A DNA stretch of 64,000 nucleotides from Ctena decussata (Eukaryota; Mollusca; Bivalvia; Lucinida; Lucinidae): the NCBI GenBank assembly GCA_963989385.1, contig OZ022508.1, forward strand, positions 26,434,166 through 26,498,165, given 5' to 3'. Numbering within the stretch: the first letter of the stretch is position 1; every line of letters begins with the position of its first letter. Below the pieces are notes generated by a model, which saw nothing but the letters and a program-made list of their open reading frames with translations, had not been told where the DNA came from and did no database searches. Positions 53,895 to 64,000 of the stretch are shown one piece after another. Made by a program: the position numbers and the translations under genes.

Positions 53895-54164
53895 TGAGCT
53901 CCTCACACTTTTTCAGCCCAAAATGGCAGTGTTTTTGGCAAAAGCGCACAATAGTCTGAAAATGTAATGTCCCATTAACTAATGGCATTGTTAGCTTTGA
54001 AAAAGTGCTTGCAACAACATCTAGTACAGAGCAAATTTTTCTCATCCATAGCAGCTGATATGAATTGTGATTCAACATGTATATTCCTGGATAAGAATTT
54101 AGTGAAGTATTCAGTACACTTATGACAATTATATCTGAACTTTGTAAAGATTAGCAGTGTACCC

Positions 54165-54424
54165 TAAAACTATGTCAGCCTCAGCATGAGAAATTCCTAG
54201 ATTTTTCAGACATTTTTACAATGGAAACAACTTTTGTGAGTTCCAAATTGCTTTCCTGAATGTAAGTATAACCAAAATGAGGTGTACACTTAAAGGAATT
54301 TGTTCCTTGGGAAGCAAATTTTAATCCTTGGGAAGCAAATCTTTTCCCTTAAAGAACTAAAGAAGGAAAGCAAAACCCAAAATGGCAAGAGTTGCTTCCC
54401 CTGAAAGAAAATCCATTCACCTCC
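54165..54424. repeat. dispersed repeat family R1, copy
   Basis: TTCCTTGGGAAGCAAATT appears twice in a row, then CTTCCCCTGAAAG and ATCCATTCACCTCC. The duplicated core is private to this copy. Confidence 0.55.
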
Positions 54425-54547
54425 AGGTATATGTAAGTCTTGAAGTCTGATGTAAAGTTCTGGTATGTAGAGTTCAGTTCTCTACTTCCACATACATGTA
54501 GTTCAATTATTGTCAGAGCAATGTGAATGTGTTCTGTTTCTTTCAGG

Positions 54548-55130
54548 GGAAGCAACTCTGCCATTTTCCTTTCCTCTACCTTCATAGTCACAGGGGGTCA
54601 ACTCTTTAAGGAATTTTCAAGAGTAGACCCCTTCTGAGAGGAAGCTCTTCTTACAAGGAAGCTAATGATCAACCTTGACAGTTGTCTCCTTTTGTAAAGA
54701 CTGAAAAACTGTGGTGTATCGTATCACCATGAAATGCTCTGTTCAGACTCTGACTGTACATGCATGCAGGCAGGTCTGGATTTTCTTAGTTAGAATATGC
54801 CTGAAAACAGGTTCTCTCACAACACAGTTCACTGATATCACCCTGTGCAAATCCCATGATGATGATGATCATGATGAATAACTGTCACAGATATCTGTAT
54901 ATACGGTCAATTGAAACTTTCAGCAAAAGTAACTCTGCTGTTATCATTTTTGCAGCTCCCTCCCCCTCCTCAATGGGAGTCAACTCTTAAAGGTTTCCTT
55001 TAAGTCTTAATTCCTCTTTGGAATAGTTTTGTCATTTTGGGATCAAAATAGGAAGTCACGAAAGTAGTTACCCTTTGTCATAAAAGGGTAGAAAACATGA
55101 AGGTGTAGTACCCATACACTTTCAATAAGA
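54548..55130. repeat. two adjoining R1 repeats
   Basis: One copy runs 54548-54722 (GGGAAGCAACTCTGCCATTT, GGGGTCAACTCTTTAAGG, AGAGTAGACCCC). The next runs about 54910-55122 (GCAAAAGTAACTCTGC, GGGAGTCAACTCTTAAAGG, GAAGGTGTAGTACCCATAC). They lie between the KCTD-like gene's 3' end and the hAT-like MITE. Confidence 0.55.
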
Positions 55131-55308
55131 AGCATTTCTTTTTTAGATACATATAACTCTTACTTTAATATAGATACATATATCTGATTAGAATCGAAGA
55201 GAGTATACCCTTTATCATATTAAGAGATCCATATCTGTATTTTGAAAGAAGACACATGTTTTAAATGTGAGAAATCTCTCTCTTTTGATATGTTTAAAAC
55301 AGACATCT

Positions 55309-55314
55309 TTTATT
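55309..55314 (-). terminator. candidate polyadenylation signal of the KCTD-like gene
   Basis: AATAAA on the minus strand about 110 bases past the stop codon, in an AT-rich stretch with repeated AGAGATATCTCTAT words (55150-55400). It is the nearest canonical signal; use is inferred. Confidence 0.45.
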
Positions 55315-55424
55315 TATCTACATATAGAGACATCTCTATTTTCAATACAGATGTTTCTAGAAAATAGAGATATCTCTATACAAAATATAGAAATCTCTCT
55401 TTTATTTTCCTGATGCTGTGACAG

Positions 55425-56198
55425 TCATTCATCATTATCATCTTCATCGTTACTGAGCAAAGACACTTCCTCAACTGTCTGATCCAACCCATTACACTGA
55501 CTGTCATCCATAGAGTTATCCTCTCTGGACTGAATAAGGCACCACCTGTCTTTGTAATTATGAACAATTGCCTCCCCTGATGGGAACGTTGACATCTGAG
55601 ATTCTGAGAGTTCCCACCCTTGATTTCTGAGGCACTCTCCAACCTGAAGCCTTACATTACTACCAGTCAGTGCAATCTCGGTGTAATCCTTCCCAGCATT
55701 CAGCTGTAGTCTCTCTCGCTCGGCGGGGTGTATCTGATGTATTAATAAGAACTGGTGGATTATATCACGTCTTCCAGAAATAATTGTTTTAATTCTTGAA
55801 TTCATGGTGGGCATGGTTGCTAAATTACCGGTCCGAACTTCAATCACTTCTAAGTACCTCATTCTAACAACCTTTTTCTCCACAACCGGACATTTAAGTT
55901 TTTCTATCGCATCTATTAAAGGTGCTATTTGATAAAAGTCTGCCTCATCACCTAGTTGATCAAGATCTTTGAAATCTTTTGGCAAAGAGAGTTTTGATGA
56001 TCTTAAAAAATTCAAGATATATTTGAATAACTCTCCATCTCTGTCAATGAAATGACAACCATTCTCATCCATGGCATTAGACATTGAGCCATTGAACATG
56101 GCTCCTATCATAGAGTGTGGATACTTGCTCAATGTGGCCCTTGTAGTCAGATATACAATGCCTCCAACATTTAATTTAACTATATCACTTCCAGACAT
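55425..56198 (-). CDS. BTB/POZ (T1-type) domain protein, KCTD family
   Basis: 257 residues in one exon. The N-terminal ~100 residues are a T1/BTB tetramerisation domain: V-K-L-N-V-G-G at 8-14, T-T-R-A-T-L-S-K-Y-P at about 19-28, M-F-N-G-S at about 34-38, F-I-D-R-D-G at 50-55, L-N-F-L-R at 62-66, and E-A-D-F-Y-Q at about 85-90. These motifs identify the KCTD family; the closest phrasing I know is KCTD6/KCTD21. Family members oligomerise, and several act as Cullin-3 adaptors; that role here is inferred. The C-terminal half has no motif I recognise and ends in an acidic tail (D-E-D-D-N-D-E). The ATG is the first in frame, right before the conserved BTB start, and follows a 5' leader with a good splice acceptor at 56435. 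The usual KCTD length is 230-290 residues, so it looks complete. Confidence 0.9.
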   Translation of the reverse strand: MSGSDIVKLNVGGIVYLTTRATLSKYPHSMIGAMFNGSMSNAMDENGCHFIDRDGELFKYILNFLRSSKLSLPKDFKDLDQLGDEADFYQIAPLIDAIEKLKCPVVEKKVVRMRYLEVIEVRTGNLATMPTMNSRIKTIISGRRDIIHQFLLIHQIHPAERERLQLNAGKDYTEIALTGSNVRLQVGECLRNQGWELSESQMSTFPSGEAIVHNYKDRWCLIQSREDNSMDDSQCNGLDQTVEEVSLLSNDEDDNDE

Positions 56199-56760
56199 TT
56201 TACAAGCTGTTCACAGATTTCTTTACATACAAGTATACCGACACTACAAGTTCATCATAGCAGTAGTAATTTTGGACAGATACAAAAAAAAAATGCATTG
56301 CAGCTTTAAGTTACATGACAGGCCATGATTATATGAGATATTTTTCCAAATTAACTGTGTGGCTAACTGGCTATGAAAACTTCTTGACGCCTGCAGTAGA
56401 AGCTCCTTTCAAATCTATATCACTTCTCGTGCACCTGAAAGAAGACAATAAAATATAGTGCCTCCAACATTTAATTTAACTATATCACTTCCAGACATTT
56501 TACAAGCTGTTCACAGATTTCTTTACATACAAGTATACCGACACTACAAGTTCATCATAGCAGTAGTAATTTTGGACAGATACAAAAAAAAAATGCATTG
56601 CAGCTTTAAGTTACATGACAGGCCATGATTATATGAGATATTTTTCCAAATTAACTGTGTGGCTAACTGGCTATGAAAACTTCTTGACGCCTGCAGTAGA
56701 AGCTCCTTTCAAATCTATATCACTTCTCGTGCACCTGAAAGAAGACAATAAAATATAGTG
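56159..56760. repeat. exact 300-bp tandem duplication over the KCTD-like gene start
   Basis: 56159-56460 and 56459-56760 match base for base (302 matching positions with a 2-base overlap), including a 10-A run. Each copy holds the splice acceptor, the 5' leader, the ATG and the first 13 codons. The outer copy's ATG (56498) opens a 27-codon frame that shares the first 13 residues and then reads through the inner acceptor to a stop. Confidence 0.95.
56435..56459 (-). promoter_or_regulatory. 3' splice acceptor of the KCTD-like coding exon
   Basis: On the minus strand TATTTTATTGTCTTCTTTCAG ends at 56435 and the exon would start GTGCACGAG at 56434, giving about 236 bases of 5' UTR before the ATG. 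An identical acceptor ends at 56735 in the duplicated copy. First-exon position unknown. Confidence 0.6.
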
Positions 56761-56773
56761 ATGTATGAATTAA

Positions 56774-56990
56774 CCCATTCCATTGGGATACCCCTTTAGG
56801 GGTATCTGGGCTAACAGTTTGGATCCAGATCAGTCCCCACAAACGTGGGGCCTGATCTGAGATCCAAACTGTTTGCTGCTTAGACGTCATTTCTACAAGA
56901 GTTAGTTAGACCAATATTGTCAAAATATTTTTAATTTTTGATGCAGACGACAATTTCAGCAGGCCATAAAAATACCCAGAATGCAATGGG
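56774..56990. mobile_element. 217-bp MITE with TTAA duplication
   Basis: TTAA at 56770-56773 and 56991-56994. The inverted ends are CCCATTCCATTGGG and CCAGAATGCAATGGG. An internal hairpin pairs CAGTTTGGATC...GATCAG with CTGATC...GATCCAAACTG. CCC-type ends and TTAA suggest a piggyBac-derived MITE. Confidence 0.82.
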
Positions 56991-57131
56991 TTAACCATCA
57001 AGGGAGGTCATTCCGATGATGAGGAAATACTTGCCTCTCTTACAGGAAAGAATTTGCTAGATCTGTGCTAGGGCTTTGATACAGGGTGGTGGTGGTAGCG
57101 GAGTGATAAGAGGAAATGATCACAGGGCATG

Positions 57132-57150
57132 TTGTGTGTGTGTGTGTGTT
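57132..57150. repeat. (TG)n microsatellite
   Basis: GTTGTGTGTGTGTGTGTGTT adjoining the retrotransposon tail below. Confidence 0.8.
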
Positions 57151-57275
57151 AAAACAATTGGTTTAAACAATATTTTATTTACTACAAACTACATGGTTAC
57201 AAAACAGTACAATATACATTATGGTACAGGATCTGACGGTAAGTGAAACGCTTTTATAAAAGTCATCTCCTGTAA
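57150..57275 (-). repeat. retrotransposon 3' tail, copy 2
   Basis: Minus strand: AGGAGATGACTTTTATAAAAG, GATCCTGTACCATAATG, ending AAATATTGTTTAAACCAATTG. Same family as 52366. Confidence 0.65.
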
Positions 57276-57870
57276 AAACAATAACTAAGTTACAAGGTCA
57301 TGAGCAGTAACCTTAAAACTTAGTGTAAAACGAAAAAGCACATAAGGACCCAATAGTCACTAATCACTAATATTCCTTTAGGAAGTCTCAAATGGAAGAA
57401 AATCTCTGTGCTCTTGATCTCACATCCAAAACAGATGACAGGTTTTTGGGGTTTTCTGTTTTTAGTTTTGTTTGTTTATTATTGTGAAAATCTCTGTGGA
57501 GTATGGCTGTGAAGGCAAGTCAATAAATGTAAATGGGAAACTTCCAAAAATGATGAAAAAAAAACCACTGCGAGTCATATGTAATCCGAGCCTTCTCTGA
57601 TTAACAAGCAAATTCGTTGAATTTATATTCTCCGTCGAAATGGCTGAATTGTTTATGGCTTACTTTAAATCTGACAAAATTTCATTCACTGGTTACTTAG
57701 TTATAGGTGAACCCTGTGGATTTTAAATAAAATCAAGTGCAAATAATCCATGTATAAGTGAGGCCATTCCAAACAACTTGTTCAGCACCACCACATTATA
57801 ATGATGATACATATTCATAGTTTCAAGAAAGGGCCTTAGTTATGGCTAATTTGTGTAGGCTCAGTAGCAA
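57276..57870. other. non-coding
   Basis: No feature recognised. Confidence 0.35.
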
Positions 57871-57874
57871 TCGG

Positions 57875-58090
57875 ACATCCTCGCCGATATCTTCGATATT
57901 GACTCGGAGATAATACGGAACATATACCGGCCATTACGGGAACTACTTTCGGTCACATGATCAAAACATGGTGTCTGTCAATGTGCTTTTGTTGATAAAG
58001 TCAGATCGGCATTTTGACGGCATTAAGCGTAATATCGGGGTCTGTTTTACGTAGTATACGGATCAAACAAATGAGAAGAGGCTGCGTGAT
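57875..58090 (-). promoter_or_regulatory. CpG-containing stretch, candidate first exon or promoter of the KCTD-like gene
   Basis: CpG dinucleotides cluster here (TCGCCGATATCTTCG, CCGGCCATTACGGG, CGGGGTCTG) in otherwise AT-rich DNA, 1.4 kb upstream of the gene's splice acceptor on its strand. No convincing donor site was seen, so the assignment is weak. Confidence 0.25.
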
Positions 58091-58479
58091 AAGTCACTAG
58101 CAGGCAATTTTTTTTTCTTGAGTTTAAAAGGTAATAATGTACCAACCAAGTATGTAATGGCTCATTTCCCGTCATGTCACCTATAATTCGTTGTTAGTTA
58201 AATTACTTTTTGTTTATAAATGTAATGCCATGTGATACACTTTGTGGTACAGGTAGCTGAAACTACTCTGTTAGAAGTTAATTCAGTTCAAGCTCCTGTT
58301 GTAAATATTCATGTAATATTTTGCTGTATTGTGGGGCTCCATTTTTTAGAAGATTTACGGATGTTTCGCTACCTTGCGGTTTCGCACCAGGAGACTTCGC
58401 ACCTTCTCATTGGAGAGTTTGCTACTCGGTATTTTTCGCACATTTTCGACCCAAGACGTTGTTAATTAATCACTCTGTT

Positions 58480-58517
58480 CAGTGACCTATATATATATAT
58501 ATATTTATAGGTCACTG
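58480..58517. mobile_element. 38-bp micro-element with 7-bp target duplication
   Basis: Starts CAGTGACCTATATATA and ends TTTATAGGTCACTG around a TA run. CTCTGTT lies on both sides (58473-58479, 58518-58524). Confidence 0.82.
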
Positions 58518-58959
58518 CTCTGTTTCAAGAACTCATTCAGACTGAAGACAAGATTTTAGAATTGATTTTATGTTGAGTTTGTTTATTAGGTTTATCAGAA
58601 CCCTATCTATCTAAATTTACTTTTCAAGCGTCAAATTTTTTTTAACTATTTTTAATTTTTCATTAGAATAAATGAATATTTGATTCTTTTTATCTTCATT
58701 GTAAAATTAGATAACTGCAAAAAAATTTAAATGGTAAAATTTGTTTAAACTTCATCAGTATCAGTTTTGAAACTGTTTTTTAATTGCGCATGTACAGAAT
58801 AAATTAAGACTTTTAATTACCTTTTCTAACGCTTAATTTCTTCTACTATTTTATTTATTTATTTATTTTTAATTAAGATCATTGAATCTTTTATTGATTT
58901 TTTCTTCTTCATTATGAAATTAAATAATGTAAGAAAAGTTTAAATGACAAAATTTGTTT

Positions 58960-59065
58960 ATATTTATTCAATGTAAATTACATAATTACAAGGAAAAAGC
59001 ACAAATTAACATGGTACAGGATCTGACGGTAAGCAAATGCTTATATAAAAGTCATCTCCTGGAAA
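58960..59065 (-). repeat. retrotransposon 3' tail, copy 3
   Basis: Minus strand: AGGAGATGACTTTTATATAAG, GATCCTGTACCATGTTAATTTG, then an AT-rich end. Same family as 52366 and 57150. Confidence 0.6.
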
Positions 59066-59289
59066 TAGGGATATGTTATAATAAAATTTGTTATAACTAT
59101 ATCTGTCTGGATTATAAACCTTTTTCTCTTTCATTCCCAAATTCCCCTATTTCGGTGGCTATAATTTGTTGGGTAGCGAATATGCAGGGTATCGAAAGCG
59201 TATAGGTAGCGAAAACGTTGGTGGCGAAGACGTACAGGTAGCGAACATGTATAGGTAGCGAAGTGTAAGGGCGCGAAACATCCGGTAAC

Positions 59290-61500
59290 CTTTTAGAATT
59301 AAGGACTTTTGTTTAGTTTTTATTTGCCTATTGGATTACCATAGCTATCAGTTCAGATATGTTGGAGTGTCTCACCTTCCGTGTATTTATTTTCCTTTTG
59401 CCACTAGTAACAGACTTTTACAGCATGTGCAACAGGTTAGACCTCAGCCTGAGCATCTGCATTATGCAGTCTGATTAGTCTTCCTTGTGGAACCTGTATA
59501 ACAAACAGTCAAGACTCTGAACAGACTACACAGATATAATATACAGACAAGATGTGAACCTTCATTGTTTTTCAGACCACATTGTAATTATACCACGCTT
59601 TCCACATACCACCATGTACAACCCACAATATTTTCAACCTAATTTGAGCCCTATTTAAGGCAATCACCATCCCAAAATTTCCTCCCACTATCTTGAGCCC
59701 TATTTACCACACTTAACACAAGGAAAAGGACACCTTAATATCATAGTCTAGTTATCACTATAACAAGTACTCCATTACCACATTTACCCAATGTAATGAA
59801 ACAGTAAACTACAAGTTATCCAAAACATTATTACCACATGTAGCCTCAGCCCTTGGACACTCCAGACACTATAGATCTTAATATGATCCTGTCTCCTGTC
59901 CCATTGTCCATTTGATACTTTTGCCCCATGTATTGGAATCACCATTTACCATTTAAATATAAAGATTTGGACACTAGTATAACCACTCAAGACACAATTT
60001 TCTTCCTTTGACATAGTTTAAGAAAAGTAGGGAAAATTCTCAGGAACTGACACAATTCAAACCCAGATCCCACCCAAGACATCATGTGGGAAAAGATAAC
60101 ACAAAATAAGAAACCACCAAATACATCACCAGCTACAGCCAGGTAAATGGCCATTTCCCATGTATGTGGTCACAGGGCTAGTATTAACATCACAAACATA
60201 TATCCATAACAGGCAACAAACAACCAAGAAGTACAAACACAGAAGTGCTGCTTTGGAACTGTCTGCAATGAAAATACTAGGGGGTGGGGGGGGAGGTTAA
60301 ATGGTTTGCAGTTAACTAACCCTCATCCTTGATTCCACTTTGGTTCATCAAACACTTAGTTGTTTGTTTGTCTGGCAGATTCCTAGCTCATATAAGTGTA
60401 ATATCTCAGACACACAGAAATCAAAATTAAACTAAGATAAAAGCAACCATGGGGACTTACAGAAATAGCAACACTGAAATTCTGGAGCAAATTCTTTCTT
60501 TGCCATAATTATTTCAGCCACTGCATGGAATACCTAGCTTTCAATTTATATGGAACCTTAAGTATCATATATAGCATATATGTGTTTCGACATTACATAC
60601 TCTCACCATTTCCACTATATAACCCAAAATGTTTGGACACCATAACCACCCTAAAGAAACCCCAGTCATCAAACTGACCAGCCACATACTCAATGTATAA
60701 TACCCAAAATGTTGGTCAGTATTATGCCAAAACAAATAAATTTCTCCTGTAAATTCTACTATACTTACCCCAAATACTAGGACACTTCAAGGTTGATTAT
60801 GTGTCAAAAAAAATGTATTGCTTTGATAAAATATGTTTAAAATTTATCTATGATATATGGAATTAAACTCTTGCACAGCCCTATATCCCATACAAAGAGA
60901 CAAAAGCTCATATGATGATAGATCAGTTGGATCTTGAAACTATATGATATATCTCTCAATCACATATTATAATCACATCCATGCTGGGCCTGTGTTTGAA
61001 CAGAAAAGGCTGTCACAAATCTATGTTTTTCTTTCATAGTTGTGAACAAAAGATCTGTGGCTGTATTGGTGCTTTAAATAGTAATTTGACCTTCAGTGTT
61101 TTGCTTAGAGGGGGCATTATTGGGCCTTTTTGCCTGATAACTGATGGCTGTTTCAGCATCAAACAAGTGGCCCAAGTGACACTTACAAATCAGCCAGTAT
61201 GCTTAACCATTTCATATACTTTATAAAGTACTAAAGGGCATTATGATCATTAATGACACCAAGTAACTGGACCTATATATACACACACTACTGTCATTAA
61301 ATTTTGCTGAGAACTAGTGAGAAGAATATCCAGTGGTTTTATCAAGATCTTTTTTGCTCCTCTGAGAGCAGATTTTCATAAGATTTCGAATCTCACTTAT
61401 CTTTTACTTCAATATGCAGTTTTTGTGAAGTACATGGATTTCTTGAAATAAGAAACTGGATGTCTTTTAAGAAATTACAGAACAAGCAGGGCATATTGTT
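59290..61500. other. non-coding, no gene seen
   Basis: A fragment related to MITE family B lies at 59425-59530 (CAGCCTGAGCATCTGCATTA, GACTCTGAACAGACT). A G-run is at 60281-60296. The short open frame at 60981-61226 has no splice or motif support. Confidence 0.4.
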
Positions 61501-61534
61501 ATGGTAACCGTGATAGGCCTAAATTTTGGGACAC

Positions 61535-61607
61535 CTAACCTAATTTATTTTCCATTTGGAGCAAATGGAAAATTAATTATCTTAGGTGTCCCAATACTTA
61601 CGCACAC
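61535..61607. repeat. hairpin with Tc1-like inner words
   Basis: TTGGGACACCTAA...TTTTCCATTTG pairs with CAAATGGAAAA...TTAGGTGTCCCAA. The right outer part (GTAAGTATTGGGACACC on the minus strand) resembles Tc1-type terminal repeats; the left outer part does not match. Confidence 0.6.
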
Positions 61608-61818
61608 TATGGTATGTCTTGCATAAAATCACCAGTTTATGGTTTCATACAGGTTTACTTGACATGGAGGAATTTTGTTGAAAATGTTGCTTGATTTGAT
61701 CAGATCTCACTTATTACCTCATGATATCTCACAAATTGCAGTTCAAAGCCTATGACATTATGAATTATGAAGTAGGAGTTCTGCAATGTAATTTTGTTAA
61801 GAATGTCTGATATTTCAT

Positions 61819-61919
61819 AAACTCCTAAAATAGAGCATCAACTCTCTTTTTTTTGTTCAGTGGCTACTGTCTTAAACAGGAGTCACTAAAGCAAGAAAGG
61901 CATTCTATTTTAGGAGTTT
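61819..61919. repeat. ~100-bp inverted repeat
   Basis: AAACTCCTAAAATAGAGC and CATTCTATTTTAGGAGTTT are inverted ends of a short MITE-like unit. Confidence 0.65.
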
Positions 61920-64000
61920 GTAGGAATAAAGACAAATGAGAATGGGTTTTGAAAATAATTCTTGGGATTTTTTTTGGTATTGTACCATACCAACACATGG
62001 TGTGGTCCCTCTTTTGAAACACCTCAGTAGGACAGTTCTAATAAGAGACAACAATGTATGTTTATAATTAATAATTTAAATCATCTCAGCATTATCAAAG
62101 GATTATCATCAAAATCCTACCTTATCTGGAGCTCTGCTCACAGAGAGGGACAGAACAGATTCTGTCTGTACATTTCTGACATTATTGTGGTTTTCTAAAT
62201 GAAAAATATATATTGCTGGATTTTATGGGTGGAAAATAGAATGGAGGGATAGGACAGTTGCATGGAACTTGAAAAGGCCTAAATGTGAATATGTGTTATA
62301 TGTTGAGCCAGTTTAGCATTCCATAACAGACTTTACCCAATCTGCAGCATTTTGTATCATATCCATAATCTACCAGCACAATAACATTCAGAATATATTA
62401 GCAGACTTTAGCACCATTTGCAGCCTTTATCTTAGGGAAACCTGTGTTACAAATTCTTAAAAGATAAAAAAAGACTGGATGCTTTTCATCATGATTTAAA
62501 AATCTAATGGAAGACAAAAAAGGACATTATCGCAGCCAGACTCTGCTCTGTTCTGCCTAAGCTGAATTTTTTTTTTAAACTTATGTAGAGGGATCACAGG
62601 GAACTGCTTTTACATTTGCATTATGTTCTTTTATTCAAAATGGACTAAAACATTCACTGCTAAAACTCCTTTTAATGAAGTGTTGACTGTTTCAGACAAA
62701 AGAATGGCTCTTTGAAAATATTCTTCAGTGAAGACTGTTGAATGTCTTGGGCAAAGTAATACATGTACCTTATGCACTCTTATTTTTTATACAAATTTCA
62801 GTTGTAAAAATGCTGGTTTTACACACCTTATGGCATAAGCAAATAATCAAAATCTTGGAACAGTTTGAATGTACATGCAGGCTGATCAGAGTTTTAATTA
62901 TTTGGTTTCCACATACTAATCTATTCATTTTATAGAATGTATAAAGCTGACAGTTGTTTAGTAATGATTAATGAGCAAACTCTGGTAGTACCTGAAAGTC
63001 AGTATTTTCTTTCATCAAAACAGTACTTTATCTTTTTTTCTTTCTTTCCATCTCATATGTTACTAATGATTTATGTGTCAGAATATTGTTTTATTTAAAT
63101 GCCTTTTATCTTATTTATCAGCTCCCTCAAAAATATAGATGTCACAGAAAAACAGTACACATTTTTTGATTCTGATGTCAGCAGACATGCCATATGTTTT
63201 GGACACATCTGGGACATCTATATCTTTAAGAGAATAGTGTTACCTTATAAAATTAAGTATCATTGAGCTTTGAGTGTCCCTTTGAATAGCCTGATACAAT
63301 GCTGTGAGAGTTTGAAACTGCAGTTTATGTCATGAGATAATGTATGTACCAGATTTGCTAATATTTAATATTTGAAAAAAAAAATCATAGATTTTTCCAT
63401 ACTAATTTTTACCTCTTGTTCAGTATCATATCTTATACAGTTTGATCAGCTTGACAATGTTTATTTGTTATTCTATTTTTTCTTGTTTATCTATTTAGTA
63501 TTTCTATTTTTATTTATTTATTATTCCTTAATTATTTTATTTTTCTATTTATTTATTTGTAATAGATCTATTTTAATATTTTATTGTAATTTATTTATTC
63601 ACAAAATATTATTTTCTTAAAGAATTAACTATAAAAATTCACTATCAAATCAAATAGATTTGCAATAATGGCTTACCTTTTATTCATTTTTATGTATTTA
63701 TTTATTTATTATTTTTATGTATTTATTTTTTAATGATAAATAAAACCTGAAATTTTGTTGCAAAGTTTAGCCTCTAGGATGCATTATATGAACTTTATTT
63801 CAGAACTATTTTTATCGGTTAAAAATGCATGTTGAAAGTCATTCCCTTTTTTCCCTACGTCCAGCCCATAATTGCACCGGTAACTAGTCACCTACGGTAA
63901 AACGCGTCCTCGATCATAAAGTGGCGCATCCACCGAATGTTTCTCATTTTTAATGGCAGTCAGTACTGTAATGTCGTATTACCGATATTTTCAGTCAGTT
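61920..64000. other. non-coding AT-rich DNA
   Basis: TTTATTTA low-complexity sequence fills 63460-63735. No gene, RNA or element boundary recognised. Confidence 0.45.

Larger units (their letters stand above)
58358..59284. mobile_element. ~0.93-kb element with GGATGTTTCGC ends and GTAGCGAA iterons
   Basis: CGGATGTTTCGCTACC at the left and GCGAAACATCCG at the right are inverted ends. Repeated TTCGCTACC / TTCGCACC words follow the left end, and GGTAGCGAA words precede the right end (59175-59265, about every 20 bases). The interior is AT-rich and holds a micro-element (58480) and a retrotransposon tail (58960). The target duplication is unclear. Confidence 0.6.

Noticed and set aside
55376..55642. 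88-codon minus-strand frame overlapping the KCTD-like gene end
   Set aside because: It is an out-of-frame shadow of the KCTD-like coding sequence.
63372..63620. 82-codon frame resembling a membrane protein
   Set aside because: The hydrophobic residues come from TTTATTTA low-complexity DNA.

Overview
The window looks like invertebrate animal DNA, most probably from a bivalve mollusc. It is AT-rich and nearly free of genes. Spliced exons with GT/AG borders are present, and there are no bacterial-style operons. Several elements consist of ~150-190-bp direct repeats next to ACGG/CGGA microsatellites, with a hairpin near one or both ends. That is the known design of bivalve pearl and Helentron-associated (HINE) elements. 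The taxon is an inference.

Host genes: the one clear protein gene is a minus-strand single-exon-CDS BTB/T1 (KCTD-like) gene at 55425-56198, with a good 3' splice acceptor in its 5' leader. A 300-bp stretch holding its leader, that acceptor and its first 13 codons is repeated exactly in tandem just upstream. Two minus-strand internal exons of an unrecognised gene are supported at 4115-4437 and 441-516. Two tRNA-His(GTG) copies lie at 25709 and 39446.

Layout: 0-10.5 kb holds the two exons, MITEs, a ~187-bp satellite (5.69-6.85 kb), a TTAA fold-back element and two micro-elements. From 10.5 to 41.9 kb are two tandem copies of a ~3.5-kb unit (palindromic MITEs, tRNA-His, SINEs, CT microsatellite), each swollen by nested insertions. 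In unit 1, a 13.9-kb insertion with 6-bp target duplications holds a TTAA element, a LINE with 12-bp target duplications, and a mariner. The LINE itself is split by a 4.6-kb TIR transposon carrying a decayed gene of a large uncharacterised family with an apparent PIN/XPG-like motif. Unit 2 carries a pogo-like MITE and an 8.87-kb insertion with 7-bp target duplications. Each unit preserves the empty site of the other unit's insertions, so the order of events can be read directly.

From 42 to 55 kb are more pearl/HINE-like elements, one (45.7-50.1 kb) split by a 2.25-kb element with ~545-bp terminal inverted repeats, plus a LINE fragment, hAT-like and pogo-like MITEs, and many copies of a ~220-bp dispersed repeat. 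From 55 to 59.3 kb are the KCTD-like gene, its duplication, more MITEs and retrotransposon tails. From 59.3 to 64 kb I see AT-rich intergenic DNA with two small hairpins.

Most notable: a family of 32-38-bp insertions, each little more than two copies of CAGTGACCTATA facing each other, all with perfect 7-bp target duplications, and an 8.87-kb relative with the same ends; the decayed transposon gene; two different HINE-like elements occupying the same slot in paralogous SINE tails; and the exact duplication at the KCTD-like gene start.
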